Below are positions 37,574-46,485 of a stretch of 64,000 nt of DNA, one piece after another. Location: NCBI RefSeq assembly GCF_000429445.1, contig NZ_AUBW01000012.1, positions 1 through 64,000 of the forward strand, given 5' to 3'. A program made the position numbers and the translations under genes. The notes under the pieces were generated by a model that was given only the letters and a program-made list of their open reading frames with translations, did not search any database and was not told the origin of the DNA. The stretch's first letter is position 1. The number at the start of each line of letters is the position of its first letter. Source of the stretch: Algoriphagus terrigena DSM 22685. Its GTDB lineage: Bacteria; Bacteroidota; Bacteroidia; Cytophagales; Cyclobacteriaceae.

Positions 37574-37575
37574 TC

Positions 37576-37617
37576 AAAGACAAAGGTTTACGTTCACAAC
37601 GTAAACCTTTGTCTTTT
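37576..37617. terminator. Long perfect bidirectional terminator
   Basis: Two perfect 19-nt arms (37576-37594 and 37598-37616) enclose a 3-nt CAC loop, with T on the plus side and A-rich sequence on the minus side. It lies between the convergent isomerase and rnhA genes and is the longest perfect stem in the window. Confidence 0.9.
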
Positions 37618-37656
37618 GAAGATGTAAACGTTTTCCGTAGGAAAGAATTCGGCAAA

Positions 37657-38121
37657 TCATAAACTCGCCTCGTACCCAGTATCTGGGGGTAAGTTGTACC
37701 CCTCTGCTGCCTGCACCGCCAGCACGTCGCAGCGCTCATTTTCGATGTTACCGGCATGCCCTCTTACCCAGACAAACTTGGGCTTATACTTCAAGTGCAG
37801 TGGAATGTAGCGTAGCCAGAGATCGGGATTCTTTTTGTCCTTGAATCCTTTTTTTTGCCAGCCCCATAGCCAGCCCTTCTCGATCGCATCTACCACGTAC
37901 TTGCTGTCGGAAAAGATCTGAACAGGGATTCCGGTCACTTTCAAGGCTTGAAGCGCTTTTATGACCGCCATCAACTCCATTCGGTTGTTGGTGGTCCTGC
38001 GGAATCCTTCGGAAAGTTCCTTTCGTAGGATCTCTCCCTTATTGTTGAAAAGTAGCACCGCGCCATAGCCTCCCGGGCCGGGATTGCCCTTGGCGGCACC
38101 ATCCGTATAAATGAAAATCAT
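37657..38121 (-). CDS. rnhA: Ribonuclease HI
   Basis: A 154-residue RNase H. IYTDGAAKGNPGPGGYG starts the fold with catalytic D7; NNRMELMA supplies the Glu, FSDSKYV the next Asp, and the C-terminal HAGNIENERCDVLA the last acidic position and His. It removes RNA primers and R-loops. Length and motif spacing are normal. Convergent with the isomerase gene. Confidence 0.96.
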   Translation of the reverse strand: MIFIYTDGAAKGNPGPGGYGAVLLFNNKGEILRKELSEGFRRTTNNRMELMAVIKALQALKVTGIPVQIFSDSKYVVDAIEKGWLWGWQKKGFKDKKNPDLWLRYIPLHLKYKPKFVWVRGHAGNIENERCDVLAVQAAEGYNLPPDTGYEASL

Positions 38122-38166
38122 GGGGCAAAGAAACGAAAAAAGCCTCGAAATATGCCTGTGGAGATC

Positions 38167-38748
38167 CTATCCAACTGCTATCGGAAAGGCATTTGTCTTG
38201 AAAATCTTGACCGCGATAGACAACAGGATAATCCCAAAAATCCTTCTCAACACGTCCAAACCCGTCCTGCCGAGTTTGCTTTCGAGCCAGGTCGTACTCT
38301 TCAAAACCGCGTAGACAAAAACCAGATTAAGCAAAATTCCGACAAAGATATTGAGCTGTTGAAATTCAGCTTTCAGAGTAAGGATAGTGGTCAAAGTCCC
38401 TGCACCGGCGATCAGCGGAAAGGCAATCGGAACGATAGAAGCACTGGATGTGGCCTCCGGGTCGGGCTTAAAGAGCTCAATTCCAAGGATCATCTCAGCG
38501 CCCAAAGCAAAGATGATCAGCGCTCCCGCGATCGCAAAATCACTTACCCCAATTCCAAAAAGGCTCAAGATACTTTCACCAACCAGTAGAAAAGCGACCA
38601 TCAACAATCCGGCAGCAAGGGTGGCTCGCTCTGATTTTATGTGACCGACTTTTTTCCGCAGGTTGATCACTATCGGGATCGAACCTAAAATATCGATCAC
38701 CGAAAAAAGGATCAGAGAAACGGAGATGATTTCTTTGAAATTAAGCAT
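38167..38748 (-). CDS. MarC family membrane protein
   Basis: A 193-residue protein with six hydrophobic segments (about 5-28, 38-58, 64-86, 112-138, 142-160, 170-190). PIVINL near the start and AFPLIAGAGTLTTIL mid-chain are characteristic of the MarC/UPF0056 family. MarC was once linked to antibiotic resistance but that was not confirmed; its transport role is unresolved. Located upstream of rnhA in the same direction with a 45-nt gap. Confidence 0.9.
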   Translation of the reverse strand: MLNFKEIISVSLILFSVIDILGSIPIVINLRKKVGHIKSERATLAAGLLMVAFLLVGESILSLFGIGVSDFAIAGALIIFALGAEMILGIELFKPDPEATSSASIVPIAFPLIAGAGTLTTILTLKAEFQQLNIFVGILLNLVFVYAVLKSTTWLESKLGRTGLDVLRRIFGIILLSIAVKIFKTNAFPIAVG

Positions 38749-38836
38749 AGTGCAAAGCTAGGTAATTTCGGATGTTGGATCTGCGATTTCGTATTCGAAT
38801 GGGAAATTCAAAGCTCCGCTGTAGGATGATTGAAAT

Positions 38837-38865
38837 AAAAAAGCTCGGCTAACCGAGCTTTTTTT
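38837..38865. terminator. Terminator of the ccm operon
   Basis: A perfect 12-bp stem (AAAAAAGCTCGG / CCGAGCTTTTTT) with CTAA loop lies 30 nt after the ccmF stop. It has T/A runs on both sides and should stop minus-strand transcripts. Confidence 0.9.
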
Positions 38866-38895
38866 CTGAAATCCGAAATGAAAATTCCAAATGTT

Positions 38896-41415
38896 TTATT
38901 CCAATCCCTTGTCCCGCATCTTAGCAAACTCGTCGAATCTGCGAACGATCGCCACGGTAAGGCCAAACAACATAATGATCGTCCCGATCCAAAGCACATT
39001 GATGTAAGGCTTCACAATCGCTTTCATCACCACATAATCTTTTTGGTATTGATTGACCTTGAAGACGAATTTGTTCTGCTCGGGCAGAATGTTCTCCAAA
39101 CTTACCTTTAGCCCCAACTCGTCGTCAATGACTGGAAGCTTGCCAACCTGGCCATTGCGGATAATAAAGGTTGGGTTCAGCTGCTTTTCCACGTCATAGT
39201 CCAAGACACGGAGCTTGGCTTTCACTGCAATGTCTCCCTCTTGAAGTTCGTAACCTTCGATTTCCTTGAGCACCTCGGCACCGTCGAAATAGGTTACAAA
39301 ATCAGCAATGTGAAACTGTTCGCCTGGAGCAACCTCGTAGTTTTCGTCTTCCTTCCACTCTGGATCAGCAGAGTCGTTCATCGCCGCGACATAGGTATAG
39401 AGATCCTTGTCAAGGTAGATTTTGGAATCCGGAGACGAGATTAGCCCGCCCATTCCCTCGTTGAACTGAGACATCGGACTCAGGGAAAATTGCAGAGTTT
39501 CGTTCTGCATGTAGTCAATCTTGAAGTAATCATTTTCCTCAAGCACGATATTGACCAAATCGCCCTTTTTGAAGTAGTCCTTGTAGTCTTCCAAAGCCAA
39601 CGCTTCATTGACCTTACCGGTGGACTCGAGGATCTTGGATGGAACGTACTCCGGCACACCCACCACTTTCTTCTGACGGCCACGGTAGATCACCGTATAA
39701 TCCTTCATCTGTGTAGGCTTGTTGATCCAGAGCAGCACGTGCTCTTTGTTCATCTCATCTTCCCAGCTATTGCTGTAAGTCAGGCCGGACATGTTGATCG
39801 AAATGACATCTGAATAGCCGGAGCTAAACATGATCCCGATCAAAATCATCCCCAATCCAATGTGAGCCAGAGAACCTCCTGCAAGTTTGAAGGTGGATTT
39901 TCTCAAAATTCTGAGCAAGATCACCGAGTTGGCTACGATGGTGAACATCCCTGCCAGCACGACAATGATGTACTTCCAGTCATACACTTTGGTGAGGACA
40001 ATCACAGCAGCGGAAAGCAACACCGAAATGATGTAGGGTGTAACCAAAGCGTCCTTCAAAGCCTTTCTGTCCATCTTTTGCCACCAGAAATACTGGCCCA
40101 CCGCCGTGAGAAGTGCGATCACTACCGCAAACCACAACTGAAACTTGGTGTAAAACTCTACCGGATCTGCCGGCGGCGCCATATTGGAAATACCTCCGAA
40201 GCTCTCAACCAGTGCATTCCACGCTGGAATCGACGTAGGCAAGATGATCTGAAAAGACATCAACCCGAGCGTCATCGCTCCCAAGAAAATCCAGAACTCC
40301 CGTGAATAAACATCGGCTTCCTTTTCCGAAGTCGGAATATGCTTCCAGGCTCTCGCTGCAAGAAAAACAGCAATCACCAGGAAGAAAAGCATGTAAATGA
40401 GCAGCTGACCAGAAAGCCCCAAGTCCGTAAAGGAATGCACTGAAGCATCACCCAGCACGCCCGATCTTACCAAGAAAGTCGCATACAACACCAAGATGAA
40501 ACTCAAGATCACCAAGACGATTGAGGTCTTCAGTGCGGTCGCACTTTTCTTAAAAGTAATCATGGTGTGGATCGCAGCCACCATGATCAGCCATGGCACA
40601 TACACGGCGTTTTCCACCGGATCCCAGTTCCAATAGCCGCCAAAATTCAGCGTCACATACGCCCAGTAGGCGCCCATGATGATCCCCATACCGAGAATCA
40701 TCGCAGAGAAGATTGCCCAAGGCAACGCCGGACGAATCCACTCGGAGTATCTCTTGGTCACCAATCCGCCAATCAAAAAGGCAAAAGGCACCAAGGTAGA
40801 GGCATAGCCCAAAAACAAGGTCGGAGGGTGGATCACCATCCAGATATTTTGCAAAAGCGGGTTCAGCCCAGTGCCGTCCTCAGGCACAAAATCCGGCTGG
40901 AGTTGGAAAATCGGTGCCTGAGTTGCATCTCTCAGCAACATGAAAGGCGAACTCCCAATCTTCAAATCCCAAATCACCACACCCATAATCATCGAGATCA
41001 AGAACGCCTGAACCAAAGCAAACACGAGCATCACCGGTCCTTCCCAAAACTTGTTGGTATTGATCAAGATCACGCCCAAAATAACGTTCCAAAATGCCCA
41101 GAGGATAAACGCTCCCTCTTGACCTTCCCAGAAACTGGAGATCATGTAGTGAACCGGAAGTGCTTTGGAGCTGTGTGAATAGGCGTAAAAATACTCGTAG
41201 CGGTGGTTGTAGATGATCTCAAAAAGTGAGAATGCAATCATCACCACCGAAACCGCATGGATATAGAAACTGAACCGGCTGAATCTTCTCCAGCTGGCCT
41301 TTTCAATCTCACTCGCTTTGAAATATTGGAAGTAGGAATAGGCCGTCACGAGTGCGCTCACAAAGGCCACGATGGTCATCAAATGACCCAGGTTACCCAT
41401 AAAGGTATTGATCAT
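38896..41415 (-). CDS. ccmF: Cytochrome c maturation heme lyase CcmF-like
   Basis: An 839-residue inner-membrane protein with about 14-15 hydrophobic segments. The WWD heme-binding signature appears as YWNWDPVENA with further family blocks HPPTLFLGYA and FWEGQEGAFILW. A large hydrophilic C-terminal periplasmic domain (about 560-800) follows, and a final TM. CcmF takes heme from CcmE and attaches it to apocytochrome c. It is last in the ccmC-ccmD-ccmE-ccmF unit. Longer than the proteobacterial CcmF (~650), as is usual in Bacteroidota. Confidence 0.92.
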   Translation of the reverse strand: MINTFMGNLGHLMTIVAFVSALVTAYSYFQYFKASEIEKASWRRFSRFSFYIHAVSVVMIAFSLFEIIYNHRYEYFYAYSHSSKALPVHYMISSFWEGQEGAFILWAFWNVILGVILINTNKFWEGPVMLVFALVQAFLISMIMGVVIWDLKIGSSPFMLLRDATQAPIFQLQPDFVPEDGTGLNPLLQNIWMVIHPPTLFLGYASTLVPFAFLIGGLVTKRYSEWIRPALPWAIFSAMILGMGIIMGAYWAYVTLNFGGYWNWDPVENAVYVPWLIMVAAIHTMITFKKSATALKTSIVLVILSFILVLYATFLVRSGVLGDASVHSFTDLGLSGQLLIYMLFFLVIAVFLAARAWKHIPTSEKEADVYSREFWIFLGAMTLGLMSFQIILPTSIPAWNALVESFGGISNMAPPADPVEFYTKFQLWFAVVIALLTAVGQYFWWQKMDRKALKDALVTPYIISVLLSAAVIVLTKVYDWKYIIVVLAGMFTIVANSVILLRILRKSTFKLAGGSLAHIGLGMILIGIMFSSGYSDVISINMSGLTYSNSWEDEMNKEHVLLWINKPTQMKDYTVIYRGRQKKVVGVPEYVPSKILESTGKVNEALALEDYKDYFKKGDLVNIVLEENDYFKIDYMQNETLQFSLSPMSQFNEGMGGLISSPDSKIYLDKDLYTYVAAMNDSADPEWKEDENYEVAPGEQFHIADFVTYFDGAEVLKEIEGYELQEGDIAVKAKLRVLDYDVEKQLNPTFIIRNGQVGKLPVIDDELGLKVSLENILPEQNKFVFKVNQYQKDYVVMKAIVKPYINVLWIGTIIMLFGLTVAIVRRFDEFAKMRDKGLE

Positions 41416-41443
41416 GATTTTTTACTGAGGATACTATTCAACA

Positions 41444-41860
41444 TCACATCCCTGCCGACTGCACGTCGGTCTCCTGATATTTGGAAGGGCATTTCATCAG
41501 GATTTTGTCAGCCACGAAGATCTCCTTTTCACGGTAGGAACCTATCACTACGACGGATTCGGACCGTTGGAAGTCTGCCGGTACGGGTTCGTTGTAAAAC
41601 ACCTTTTGCTCGGTGCCGTCATTGTCCACGAGCACAAAGGTGAACGACGTTTTGTCCTCTCTTACTTCCAATCCCGTCACTTGCCCGGCTGCATCTTTTT
41701 TCAGCTGCCCCACCACGTGGATGGCCTTGTCATCTCCGTCCTGCTTCATCTCCCAAGCGGTGTCAAAGTTTTCGTAGGAGCTCGCATCTCCAATCGAGGT
41801 CATGATGATGGCGATGGCCACTGCGATAATGCACAAACCGATGATATGTCCTTTTTTCAT
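41444..41860 (-). CDS. ccmE: Periplasmic heme chaperone CcmE (Cys type)
   Basis: A 138-residue membrane-anchored OB-fold protein: TM anchor at about 6-22, then strands, ending FVADKILMKCPSKY. In most proteobacteria the heme is covalently bound by His in HxxxY; here it is C124 with Y128, the CxxxY variant known from archaea and some bacteria. It shuttles heme from CcmC to CcmF. It lies between the CcmD-like gene and ccmF (28-nt gap). Confidence 0.92.
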   Translation of the reverse strand: MKKGHIIGLCIIAVAIAIIMTSIGDASSYENFDTAWEMKQDGDDKAIHVVGQLKKDAAGQVTGLEVREDKTSFTFVLVDNDGTEQKVFYNEPVPADFQRSESVVVIGSYREKEIFVADKILMKCPSKYQETDVQSAGM

Positions 41861-41871
41861 GATAGTGAGAA

Positions 41872-42114
41872 TTAGGCTGAAATACTTTTTTCAATTCTGG
41901 AAAGCTTGCGATCTGTGTAGATCAGATAAGCGACGATTCCTATGAAAATGATGACGATGATTCCGACGACAATGTAGATTTTGCCATTTGACCGCATCAG
42001 ATCAGCCATGTCCACACTGCTGTTGGAATAATCTGACTCTGTGACAGCTATCTTCTCCTGTGCCAAAGCAACAAGGCTGAAAAGCGACAGGGCAATCGTA
42101 AGTATTTTTTTCAT
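41872..42114 (-). CDS. CcmD-like small membrane protein
   Basis: An 80-residue protein with a signal-like N-terminal hydrophobic stretch ending ALAQ, a short polar part, one TM helix (about 46-66, IYIVVGIIVIIFIGIVAYLI) and a charged tail. Position between ccmC (3-nt gap) and ccmE (11-nt gap) and shape match CcmD, which helps release holo-CcmE. Family assignment rests on position and topology. Confidence 0.75.
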   Translation of the reverse strand: MKKILTIALSLFSLVALAQEKIAVTESDYSNSSVDMADLMRSNGKIYIVVGIIVIIFIGIVAYLIYTDRKLSRIEKSISA

Positions 42115-42117
42115 TTA

Positions 42118-42792
42118 TCAGGAATTTAGCATTCGGTCTTCAAGTGTTCTCTCCACCCTACGCATTCTTATCCGCACAGTTGCGATCCAGGTACCGAAAA
42201 GAATCCATCCGATGATTGCCGGATAGAAAACCATCTTTAGAGTCGCATCGGTATCGTACGAGTTAAATCCAGGATTGCCACCATTGCCGGGGTGCAGGCT
42301 GTCTGTCATGCGGGGCAAGATGTAGACGAGCGGGATATAGATTGCAAAAGCAAAAATGTTGTAGATGGCACTGATCCGGCCTCGCTGTTGCGTATCCGTA
42401 AGACTTCCTCGCAGGATCAAGTACGCGAAGTACATCAACAACGCAATCGCTGCCGCATTTTGCTTGGGATCGCCGCTCCAGTAGTCTCCCCAGGCAAATT
42501 TTGCCCAGAGCATCCCGGTGAATATCCCGAGCATCCCAAAGAGGATAGCCACATTGGCAAACTCAATCGCTACATCGTCGTCCTTCAGATTATTACTCCT
42601 CAAATATCGGATGCTATAAATCATCGAAATGAGCAAAGCGACCAACATTCCAAACCACATCGTCACATGGAAGTATAGCGCCCGAATGGTCTCATTGAGT
42701 ATCGGAAGACGTGGTACGTCCCAGAGCAGACCGGCAGTAAAGGTGTAGAGCAACAGGGCGATCGCCAGAATTTTCCACCAGGATTGGCGCAT
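42118..42792 (-). CDS. ccmC: Heme handling protein CcmC
   Basis: A 224-residue protein with six hydrophobic segments. The heme-handling motif WGDYWSGDPKQNA (about 94-106) corresponds to the WWD region, and HVTMW carries a ligand His. CcmC loads heme on CcmE. The ATG at 42792 is chosen: an in-frame TTG at 42819 is inside the promoter box. ccmA and ccmB are not next to it in the window. Confidence 0.93.
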   Translation of the reverse strand: MRQSWWKILAIALLLYTFTAGLLWDVPRLPILNETIRALYFHVTMWFGMLVALLISMIYSIRYLRSNNLKDDDVAIEFANVAILFGMLGIFTGMLWAKFAWGDYWSGDPKQNAAAIALLMYFAYLILRGSLTDTQQRGRISAIYNIFAFAIYIPLVYILPRMTDSLHPGNGGNPGFNSYDTDATLKMVFYPAIIGWILFGTWIATVRIRMRRVERTLEDRMLNS

Positions 42793-42816
42793 AGGAGAAC
42801 TTGGGTTTTTCAACCG

Positions 42817-42824
42817 CAAAAGTA
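42817..42824 (-). promoter_or_regulatory. -7 promoter box of the ccm operon
   Basis: TACTTTTG on the minus strand matches TAnnTTTG. It ends 24 nt before the ccmC ATG and gives a short leader, which supports ATG 42792 as the start. Confidence 0.6.
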
Positions 42825-42871
42825 AGGCATAAATCCCAAAACCCCTTCATTTTATGATAAAAGGCGTGGGG

Positions 42872-42905
42872 ATTTACGATTTAAGAAATACGATTTACGA
42901 GGCCT
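42872..42905 (+). repeat. 34-nt dispersed repeat, copy 1
   Basis: This segment matches 56184-56217 at 30 of 34 positions, ending identically in ACGATTTACGAGGCCT. Both copies are intergenic, 13 kb apart and in the same orientation. Confidence 0.55.
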
Positions 42906-43036
42906 AGAACAGCATCAATCCGGCTCAAGCGGATGTAACCTTCAAGCCTGGGAACTTTGCCCTCTTCCAATTCAATCAACATCCGACACTTTCCTCCCAA
43001 TTTTCCAATCTTACAATTTTTAAATCTTCCAATCCT

Positions 43037-43044
43037 TACCTTTG
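43037..43044 (+). promoter_or_regulatory. -7 promoter box of rlmN, leaderless geometry
   Basis: TACCTTTG ends 4 nt before the GTG at 43049, exactly as in front of the DEAD-box gene. It implies transcription starting near the first codon. Confidence 0.6.
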
Positions 43045-43048
43045 CACT

Positions 43049-44116
43049 GTGGAAACTCAAAAAAAAGACATCCGAAAACTCAGTCTGGCCGAGCTGGAAG
43101 AGTTTTTTGTAGCGCAGGGAGAAAAGAAATTCCGAGCCAAGCAAGTCTACGAGTGGCTTTGGAACAAGTCGCTGAAAAACTTCGATGACATGAGCAACAT
43201 CTCGCTTTCCACGCGTGAGATGCTCAAAAGCCACTTTGCCATCAACCACATCCAGGTGGATCTGATGCAGCACAGCAGCGACGGGACGATCAAAAACGCC
43301 GTCAAACTCTTTGACAGCAAGATCGTCGAGTCGGTTTTGATCCCCACCACGAAGCGGATCACGGCTTGTGTTTCTTCCCAAGTCGGCTGCAGTTTGGACT
43401 GCAACTTTTGCGCGACGGCGCGGCTAAAGCGCATGCGAAACCTCAATCCTGACGAAATCTACGATCAGGTCGTGGCAATCAAGGACGAGGCTGAGACCTA
43501 TTTCCAGCGGCCGCTGACCAATATCGTCTTCATGGGAATGGGCGAACCACTGCTGAACTATGCGAATGTCATCGAGGCGATCGACAAGATCACATCTCCT
43601 GAGGGACTTGGCATGGCTCCGCGTCGCATCACTGTCTCCACCGTTGGCGTCACCAAGATGATCCGAAAGATGGCTGACGACGAAGTCAAATTCAACCTGG
43701 CCGTCTCCCTCCACTCCGCGATCAACGAGACCCGCTCCAGACTGATGCCGATCAATGATTCCAACCCTGTGGAAGAACTGGCCGAAGCGCTGAAGTATTG
43801 GTATCAAAAGACAAAGCGAAAAGTCACCTACGAGTATGTGATCTGGGATGGTGTCAATGACGACGAGCGGCATGCTCGGGCACTGGCAAAGTTTTGCAAG
43901 CACATCCCCTCCAAAGTCAACATCATCCAGTATAACCCGATTGACGAGGGCGAATTCCGTCAGGCAAAACAGGAAGCCGTGGACATGTATGTGCGCATCC
44001 TCGAAAGCCAGGGCATCATCGCCAAAGTCAGAAAGTCCCGCGGCCAGGACATTGATGCCGCCTGCGGTCAGTTGGCCAACAAGAATGAGGTGGCAGATTT
44101 GGCGACAAACGAATAG
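43049..44116 (+). CDS. rlmN: Dual-specificity 23S rRNA/tRNA methyltransferase RlmN
   Basis: A 355-residue radical SAM enzyme that methylates C2 of A2503 in 23S rRNA and A37 in tRNAs. The motif CSLDCNFC gives the 4Fe-4S ligands, GMGEPLLNY the SAM region, and the C-terminal RGQDIDAACGQLA the resolving Cys of the RlmN mechanism. N-terminal HhH-like domain (SLAELEEFF...KQVYEWLW) is present. No other in-frame start exists between the stop codon upstream and the conserved region, so GTG 43049 is used, with the promoter box only 4 nt away. Confidence 0.95.
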   Translation: METQKKDIRKLSLAELEEFFVAQGEKKFRAKQVYEWLWNKSLKNFDDMSNISLSTREMLKSHFAINHIQVDLMQHSSDGTIKNAVKLFDSKIVESVLIPTTKRITACVSSQVGCSLDCNFCATARLKRMRNLNPDEIYDQVVAIKDEAETYFQRPLTNIVFMGMGEPLLNYANVIEAIDKITSPEGLGMAPRRITVSTVGVTKMIRKMADDEVKFNLAVSLHSAINETRSRLMPINDSNPVEELAEALKYWYQKTKRKVTYEYVIWDGVNDDERHARALAKFCKHIPSKVNIIQYNPIDEGEFRQAKQEAVDMYVRILESQGIIAKVRKSRGQDIDAACGQLANKNEVADLATNE

Positions 44117-44219
44117 GCCAAGTTTCCTTTACCCGCTCCAAACCTCCTTTTCGACAGAAACCTTCGGCAAAACTTTGCAAAGCTGCGCAAAGCACTTTAC
44201 CTTTTTTCAAAAAAGGACC

Positions 44220-44690
44220 ATGAAGAAAACCCTGTTGATTTTTTGTCTGTTTGTGATGGGTATTAGTGTCGCTCAGGCGCAGGAAAAAGGAGATGCCCGA
44301 ATCCATGTGCTTGGAACCTACGGGTTAAAATACAATGCATTTGGCGTAGGCGCAGGAGCTGAATATTTCTTTGCCGATCGATTTGCCCTGATGCCAAGCT
44401 TCGTCAAACTCTATCCGGAAGTCGGCAAGGCCAGCAACTTCAGCTTTGACCTCCGCTACTATGTCACCGCCGGCCCTTCGCAGCTTTACTTCATGGCGGG
44501 CTATAGCCAGACCTTTCAAAATACCCAGCCGGGACAGCCGGGGACAAAGGAAAACTACATCGGAGCCAATGCCGGCATCGGCGCTTACATCGGGCTGACA
44601 GATTGGGTTGGTTTGAGTACGGAGTTCAAGTTTCAAAGCCAGACTCCTCAGGAACCCGGATTTCGGATCGGGTTTGCATTCCCACTATAA
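44220..44690 (+). CDS. Small outer-membrane beta-barrel-like protein
   Basis: A 156-residue exported protein with signal peptide (residues 1-21, ending AQAQ). Strands with alternating residues (VLGTYGLKYNAFGVGAG, FDLRYYVT, YFMAGYS) and the terminal FRIGFAFPL with a C-terminal hydrophobic pair are typical of outer-membrane barrels. No close family named. AAAAAAGGA before the ATG is a plausible RBS. It follows rlmN by 103 nt. Confidence 0.8.
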   Translation: MKKTLLIFCLFVMGISVAQAQEKGDARIHVLGTYGLKYNAFGVGAGAEYFFADRFALMPSFVKLYPEVGKASNFSFDLRYYVTAGPSQLYFMAGYSQTFQNTQPGQPGTKENYIGANAGIGAYIGLTDWVGLSTEFKFQSQTPQEPGFRIGFAFPL

Positions 44691-44755
44691 AAATCTGGAA
44701 TTGGAATTGACTACGTCTCCGGATTTTCATCCCACATCCATCATCCCTTACCTTC

Positions 44756-45691
44756 CTACTTTTTGCTGAACTCAAACAGTTTTCGCTTCTCTTCTTTGGA
44801 AAGCGCATCGTAGCCTTTTGCGGCTATTTTGTCCAAGATCTGGTCGATTTCTTCCTGAGAAGTATCTTGGGGCTTGACTTCCTGACTGGTCTTGGTCTTT
44901 GAGGAAAAGCTCCCGAAACCTCCAGAACTGGTTGTTTTGGCCTTTCGGTAGCTGACTTTGACCTTGCTCGGATTTCGGCTAAAGAGGTTTTCGAAGAAGA
45001 TCCCGACTTTCTGCACAGGCACTCCCCAATCATTCCCTTTGCGCAGCTGAACAATATACAGGTAGCCCAAAAGTGCACCACCTAAGTGGGCGATTTCTCC
45101 CCCTGCATTTGCGCCGATCGAGTTGGCAAAGGACATAATCACATAGAAAGCCGCAATGTACACGATCTTCACCGGACCGATGATAATCAAAAAGAAAGTA
45201 GTATTGGGCGCCAACGTAGCTGCGCCAACGACGACCGCAAATACCCCCGCGCTCGCGCCGAGCATCAAAGAGGTATCAACCGATCCGCTGAAATAAGGCG
45301 CCAGATTGTAGATCAACACATAAAAGGCCGCACCAAACAGACCTCCGAGGATGTACAGATTCGCGAGCTTCCGACTGCCCAGGTACTGATGCACCAGCAT
45401 CCCAAACCAATACAGAAACAGCATGTTGAAAAGGATATGGAATACCCCTTCGTGCAAGAACATGTAGGTAAAAACCGTCCAGGGTTGCGCAGCCAGCTTG
45501 GGTAGCGAGGCCGGCATCATGAGATAGCTCAGTCCAGTTTTGTACAGGTCGCCCAGCCCACTGACTGTCATCAAAACCCGCGCGACCAACAATGCGAAAA
45601 ACACGAGAACATTGATCGCAATCAGCTTGTAAAGGCTGTTGTCGCTGTGCCGGAAGGCATTTCTCAGGTTTTCCCAAAAGCTACCGTACAT
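44756..45691 (-). CDS. Rhomboid intramembrane serine protease (second)
   Basis: A 311-residue membrane protease. Six TM segments, FLHEGVFHILFNM (H80, H85, N89), catalytic S147 in GASAG and H202 in AHLGGALLGY form the rhomboid active site. A 90-residue soluble C-terminal tail, Lys-rich and acidic, follows. It lies 1 nt after the other rhomboid gene, in a unit with mutL. Substrate unknown. Confidence 0.93.
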   Translation of the reverse strand: MYGSFWENLRNAFRHSDNSLYKLIAINVLVFFALLVARVLMTVSGLGDLYKTGLSYLMMPASLPKLAAQPWTVFTYMFLHEGVFHILFNMLFLYWFGMLVHQYLGSRKLANLYILGGLFGAAFYVLIYNLAPYFSGSVDTSLMLGASAGVFAVVVGAATLAPNTTFFLIIIGPVKIVYIAAFYVIMSFANSIGANAGGEIAHLGGALLGYLYIVQLRKGNDWGVPVQKVGIFFENLFSRNPSKVKVSYRKAKTTSSGGFGSFSSKTKTSQEVKPQDTSQEEIDQILDKIAAKGYDALSKEEKRKLFEFSKK

Positions 45692-45692
45692 A

Positions 45693-46484
45693 TCAATAAA
45701 ATGAGGTCTTGTCTTTTTTCCAATAATAAACCAACACCGCGCCGATCACCAATCCGCTCAGGTGGGCAAAGTGCGCCACGTTGTCCGTGGAGCTATTCAG
45801 CAATACGTTGTAAACGGTATAAAGTGCATACGCTCCCACCAAATATTTTGCCTTGACCGGCATCGGTGGGAAGAGCAGGAACAGCTGGGTATTGGGGAAA
45901 AGCATCCCAAAAGCTATAAGAACCCCAAACAAGGCTCCCGAAGCTCCGACCATCGGTGCGTTGGCGTGGAGTTTAAGGATCGCCTCCAGCGTCTTCTCCG
46001 CGCGCTCGATGAACATAGGATCCTGTGGGTTTCGACTGTATTGGTCTACAAAGTCAAAAACCTCCGGAGAAAAATAGCTCCGATTCTCCAGCACCAGTTT
46101 GTTGAAATACTCCGGGTCAGGATTGCCCTCAAAGGTCAGGACCTTTTCTTCCATGTTTTTATACTCGTACAGGGAATAGCCTGTATACAGCACCCCCGCT
46201 CCTACGCCACACACCATCCACAGAGTGAAGAGCTTCTTTGGCCCCAAAAACTGCTCCAGCAACGGACCAAAGACCAGCAGCCCGAGCATGTTGCTGAACA
46301 AATGCCAGAAATCGGCATGCATAAACATGTAGGTCAGAAACTGGAAAGGCTTGAAATAGGCACTTTGAATGTTATAAAGCGCAAACCATTCGTCCAAAAC
46401 TGGAAAGACAAAGCTTGCCAGCACAAATACGAGGATGTTGATCAGCAGTAGATTTTGTACGACTGGGGTAATATTTCTAAACAT
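45693..46484 (-). CDS. Rhomboid intramembrane serine protease (first)
   Basis: A 263-residue rhomboid. FMHADFWHLFSNM, catalytic S182 in GASGA and H241 in AHLSG are present. An unusual loop of about 70 residues (108-178, acidic and aromatic) lies between the first half and the catalytic Ser helix. It starts 1 nt after the mutL stop, and the second rhomboid follows 1 nt after its own stop. The two sequences differ enough that the duplication is old. Confidence 0.93.
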   Translation of the reverse strand: MFRNITPVVQNLLLINILVFVLASFVFPVLDEWFALYNIQSAYFKPFQFLTYMFMHADFWHLFSNMLGLLVFGPLLEQFLGPKKLFTLWMVCGVGAGVLYTGYSLYEYKNMEEKVLTFEGNPDPEYFNKLVLENRSYFSPEVFDFVDQYSRNPQDPMFIERAEKTLEAILKLHANAPMVGASGALFGVLIAFGMLFPNTQLFLLFPPMPVKAKYLVGAYALYTVYNVLLNSSTDNVAHFAHLSGLVIGAVLVYYWKKDKTSFY

Positions 46485-46485
46485 G

